A DNA stretch of 8,633 nucleotides from JAJRXG01 sp964640065 (GTDB lineage: Bacteria > Bacteroidota > Bacteroidia > Chitinophagales > Saprospiraceae), in assembly GCA_964640065.1 (NCBI GenBank), contig CAZXIE010000141.1, positions 1 to 8,633 of the forward strand. Reading direction: 5' to 3'. The notes under the pieces were generated by a model. The model saw only the letters and a list, made by a program, of their open reading frames with translations. It had not been told where the DNA came from and did not search any database. A program made the translations under genes and the position numbers. Shown here piece by piece: positions 7,538-8,633 of the stretch (positions within the stretch are counted from its first letter, which is position 1; each line of letters starts with the position of its first letter).

Positions 7538-7738
7538 ATGAGTCCTCAAGTATCACACATCCATCATGGTGGCAAAAAAGACCACCGCAAGATTCTAGCA
7601 TCCCAAAAGAAGAAGGAGATAGAAAAGGCCTTCGAAAACCTAAAGAAAGAAAAAGGGAAGTCTACGAAGTTCAAGTCTATAGTCACCAAGTTTCGTGACC
7701 TCTTTAATGAGAATGATCATTCGCTATTCATCAATTAG
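7538..7738 (+). CDS. Lysine-rich hypothetical protein, 66 aa
   Basis: Not recognised. The ORF encodes a soluble, strongly basic protein with 14 Lys in 66 residues (about 21%) and a His-rich start (H7, H9, H10, H16). There is no signal peptide or membrane segment. Residues about 17-42 look like one long charged helix (KKKEIEKAFENLKKEK), followed by KSIVTKFRDLF (about 46-56) as a possible second amphipathic helix. Codon choice resembles the neighbouring genes, which favours a real gene, but it has no Shine-Dalgarno and no recognised relatives. It starts 99 bp after the symporter, so it may or may not share its transcript. Nucleic-acid binding is possible from composition alone; that is a guess. 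Confidence 0.5.
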   Translation: MSPQVSHIHHGGKKDHRKILASQKKKEIEKAFENLKKEKGKSTKFKSIVTKFRDLFNENDHSLFIN

Positions 7739-7830
7739 GTGAGTTGCTCTTAGATAAGTCTTTCATCAATTCTTATATCATGCGAACAGTCCCAAAGACT
7801 AGGCAGTAATTAAACTTTATCTACTGAGAT

Positions 7831-7850
7831 GACTCCTTACTGAGTTTTCT
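7831..7850 (+). terminator. Weak candidate terminator upstream of the beta-barrel gene
   Basis: A short hairpin, GACTC-CTTACT-GAGTT (5 bp including one G-U pair, 6-nt loop), is followed by TTTCT, and another T-run (TTTTTTCGTTTT) comes soon after. It lies about 90 nt past the stop of the 66-aa gene. The stem is short, so the call is tentative. Confidence 0.25.
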
Positions 7851-7926
7851 AGTGATATGCCTATTCCCTTTTTTCGTTTTAACAACAGCCCTCTCGGCAT
7901 ATATACAGATTTCGATCATTTAAGAT

Positions 7927-7955
7927 ATTGTTATTAGTCCATTAACATATGTTAT
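7927..7955 (+). promoter_or_regulatory. Tentative promoter for the beta-barrel gene
   Basis: ATTG at 7927-7930 and TATGTTAT at 7948-7955 are 17 nt apart, resembling the Bacteroidota TTG / TAnnTTTG pair, but the -7 element has two mismatches. It would give a 5' UTR of about 45-50 nt. No better match was found in the region. Confidence 0.22.
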
Positions 7956-8009
7956 GGGTAACCAATGAGATATTAGAGCATTATCTAACTGTTCATCAAT
8001 TTTATTGCT

Positions 8010-8525
8010 ATGAAAACATCTACACTATTTATATTTTGTCTATTGCTTATACAGAACATCTCTTATGCTCAAGAAGAATCAAACTTTACCAGAGATGGGA
8101 AGTGGCTTATCGAGGTAGGTGGAGGCAGTTTTAATCCTCTCGGAGGAGCGACCTTCGCTTCTTTCTTATTTCCTGAAGGAGGAGGTAGCACATCCTCTTA
8201 TGGAATCGAAGGAGGAAAGTTTATATCTGAAGACTTTGCTATCATCGGAAGGTTTGGATTTCTATCCACTGGTGGAGGTGTTAACTTCACAACTATAACT
8301 GGAGGTGGGAAGTATTATATCAATGGTGTTATCCCGGTTAAAGTAGGTGCTGGTGCTGCTATTACAGGTATCCTCGGTAGTTCCTCTACTAGCTTTTTGG
8401 GTAACGCCTCTATAGGTTATGCAGTTAAACTTGCAGACAACATACTGTTGGAGCCTAATGTAGGGTTTCTATATGCTGATGGTTCTGCCTTTACTCTTGG
8501 GCTCACTTTCGCTCTCGTCCTATAA
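8010..8525 (+). CDS. Small outer-membrane beta-barrel protein
   Basis: 171 aa. Residues 1-20 are a signal peptide with probable cut SYA|QE. The mature 151 residues consist of glycine-rich, alternating polar/hydrophobic strands with turns at GGG or D/N-G (for example GGGSFNPLGG at 37-46, GGGKYYINGVIPVKVGAGAA, and the C-terminal ADGSAFTLGLTFALVL). This fits an 8-strand OmpX/OmpW-sized barrel of the 'outer membrane beta-barrel protein' type common in Bacteroidota. The last residue is Leu rather than the aromatic usual for BAM substrates, a mild oddity. It is probably a single-gene unit, with gene-free DNA before it and a terminator after it. Specific function (porin, adhesion, stress) cannot be told. 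Confidence 0.75.
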   Translation: MKTSTLFIFCLLLIQNISYAQEESNFTRDGKWLIEVGGGSFNPLGGATFASFLFPEGGGSTSSYGIEGGKFISEDFAIIGRFGFLSTGGGVNFTTITGGGKYYINGVIPVKVGAGAAITGILGSSSTSFLGNASIGYAVKLADNILLEPNVGFLYADGSAFTLGLTFALVL

Positions 8526-8548
8526 TTATTAGAGGTCTAAATAAAAAA

Positions 8549-8571
8549 AGAGGAGCCAACTTGACTCCTCT
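8549..8571. terminator. Intrinsic terminator shared by convergent genes
   Basis: Perfect 7-bp stem, AGAGGAG (8549-8555) with CTCCTCT (8565-8571), and a 9-nt loop. On the minus strand the hairpin is followed at once by a run of seven T, a classic strong intrinsic terminator. On the plus strand the following CCTTTAAAA is a poor T-run, so it would work less well for the beta-barrel gene. The orientation strongly implies a minus-strand gene ending just to the right. Confidence 0.75.
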
Positions 8572-8600
8572 CCTTTAAAAATAGTATGACGAAATAGCTC

Positions 8601-8633
8601 TTAGCAATTACAGCACCCGTTTTGATTGAGGTT
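8601..8633 (-). CDS. 3' end of a convergent gene with a cysteine-rich C-terminus (partial)
   Basis: Only the last ten codons are inside the window. Read on the minus strand from the edge they give NLNQNGCCNC, then TAA at 8603-8601. The frame was chosen because the stop lies 29 nt before a strong minus-strand terminator. A second frame ends even earlier (PQSKRVL*), and a third runs open through the terminator and is unlikely. Three cysteines in the last four residues suggest a metal-binding tail or a small modified peptide, but the protein cannot be identified from ten residues. Confidence 0.35.
   Translation of the reverse strand, partial: NLNQNGCCNC

Larger units (their letters stand above)
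7739..8009. other. 271-bp gene-free region before the beta-barrel gene
   Basis: AT-rich, with no convincing ORF; the one reading through the right part (ATG at 7949) is out of frame with the beta-barrel gene and overlaps it. It contains two copies of the 10-mer TTCATCAATT (7762-7771 and 7992-8001), with a third at the end of the preceding gene (7727-7736). It also holds a nested inverted repeat at 7798-7853 and a weak terminator-like hairpin at 7831-7848. The promoter of the beta-barrel gene should lie in its right half. Confidence 0.5.

Noticed and set aside
7949..8134. 61-codon ORF overlapping the start of the beta-barrel gene
   Set aside because: Different frame from the signal-peptide-bearing 171-aa protein, no recognisable features, and it runs far into that gene.
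1..8633. Defence system, prophage, IS element or CRISPR array
   Set aside because: Every long ORF is explained by metabolic, transport or envelope families. No transposase, integrase, Cas, toxin-antitoxin pair or regularly spaced repeats were seen.

Overview
The window looks like chromosomal DNA of a moderately AT-rich Bacteroidota, probably a marine or Saprospiria-like lineage; the family-level guess is weak. The evidence is a type IX secretion (T9SS) C-terminal sorting domain on a secreted polysaccharide lyase, a secreted multidomain PIG-L/LmbE deacetylase next to a sodium:solute symporter, start codons without Shine-Dalgarno sequences, and TAnnTTTG promoter-like elements. No mobile element, CRISPR array, tRNA or rRNA is visible.

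Left block, minus strand (116-2637): mazG, a housekeeping NTP pyrophosphohydrolase with a GTG start, followed after 56 bp by a secreted PL6-like (chondroitinase B/alginate lyase) beta-helix protein with a T9SS tail. The two may be cotranscribed but have no obvious functional link.

Central block, plus strand (2745-7438), divergent from mazG across 107 bp: a 70-aa one-TM protein with four cysteines spaced like NqrM; an 850-aa exported PIG-L deacetylase; a 44-aa one-TM protein whose start overlaps the deacetylase stop (5533-5667); and a 574-aa SSS-family Na+ symporter with a roughly 100-residue polar loop. Gaps are 30 bp, an 8-bp overlap and 46 bp, so this is probably one operon. The simplest reading is a deacetylate-then-import unit: an amino-sugar-like substrate is deacetylated outside the cytoplasmic membrane and the product is taken up with Na+, with the 44-aa protein as a possible symporter subunit. 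The substrate cannot be read from the sequence.

Right block (7439-8633): a 66-aa lysine-rich protein of unknown function; a 271-bp gene-free stretch with a repeated 10-mer and weak hairpins; an exported small outer-membrane beta-barrel protein (8010-8525); and a hairpin terminator with its strong T-run on the minus strand, shared with the cut-off 3' end of a convergent gene whose last residues are cysteine-rich.
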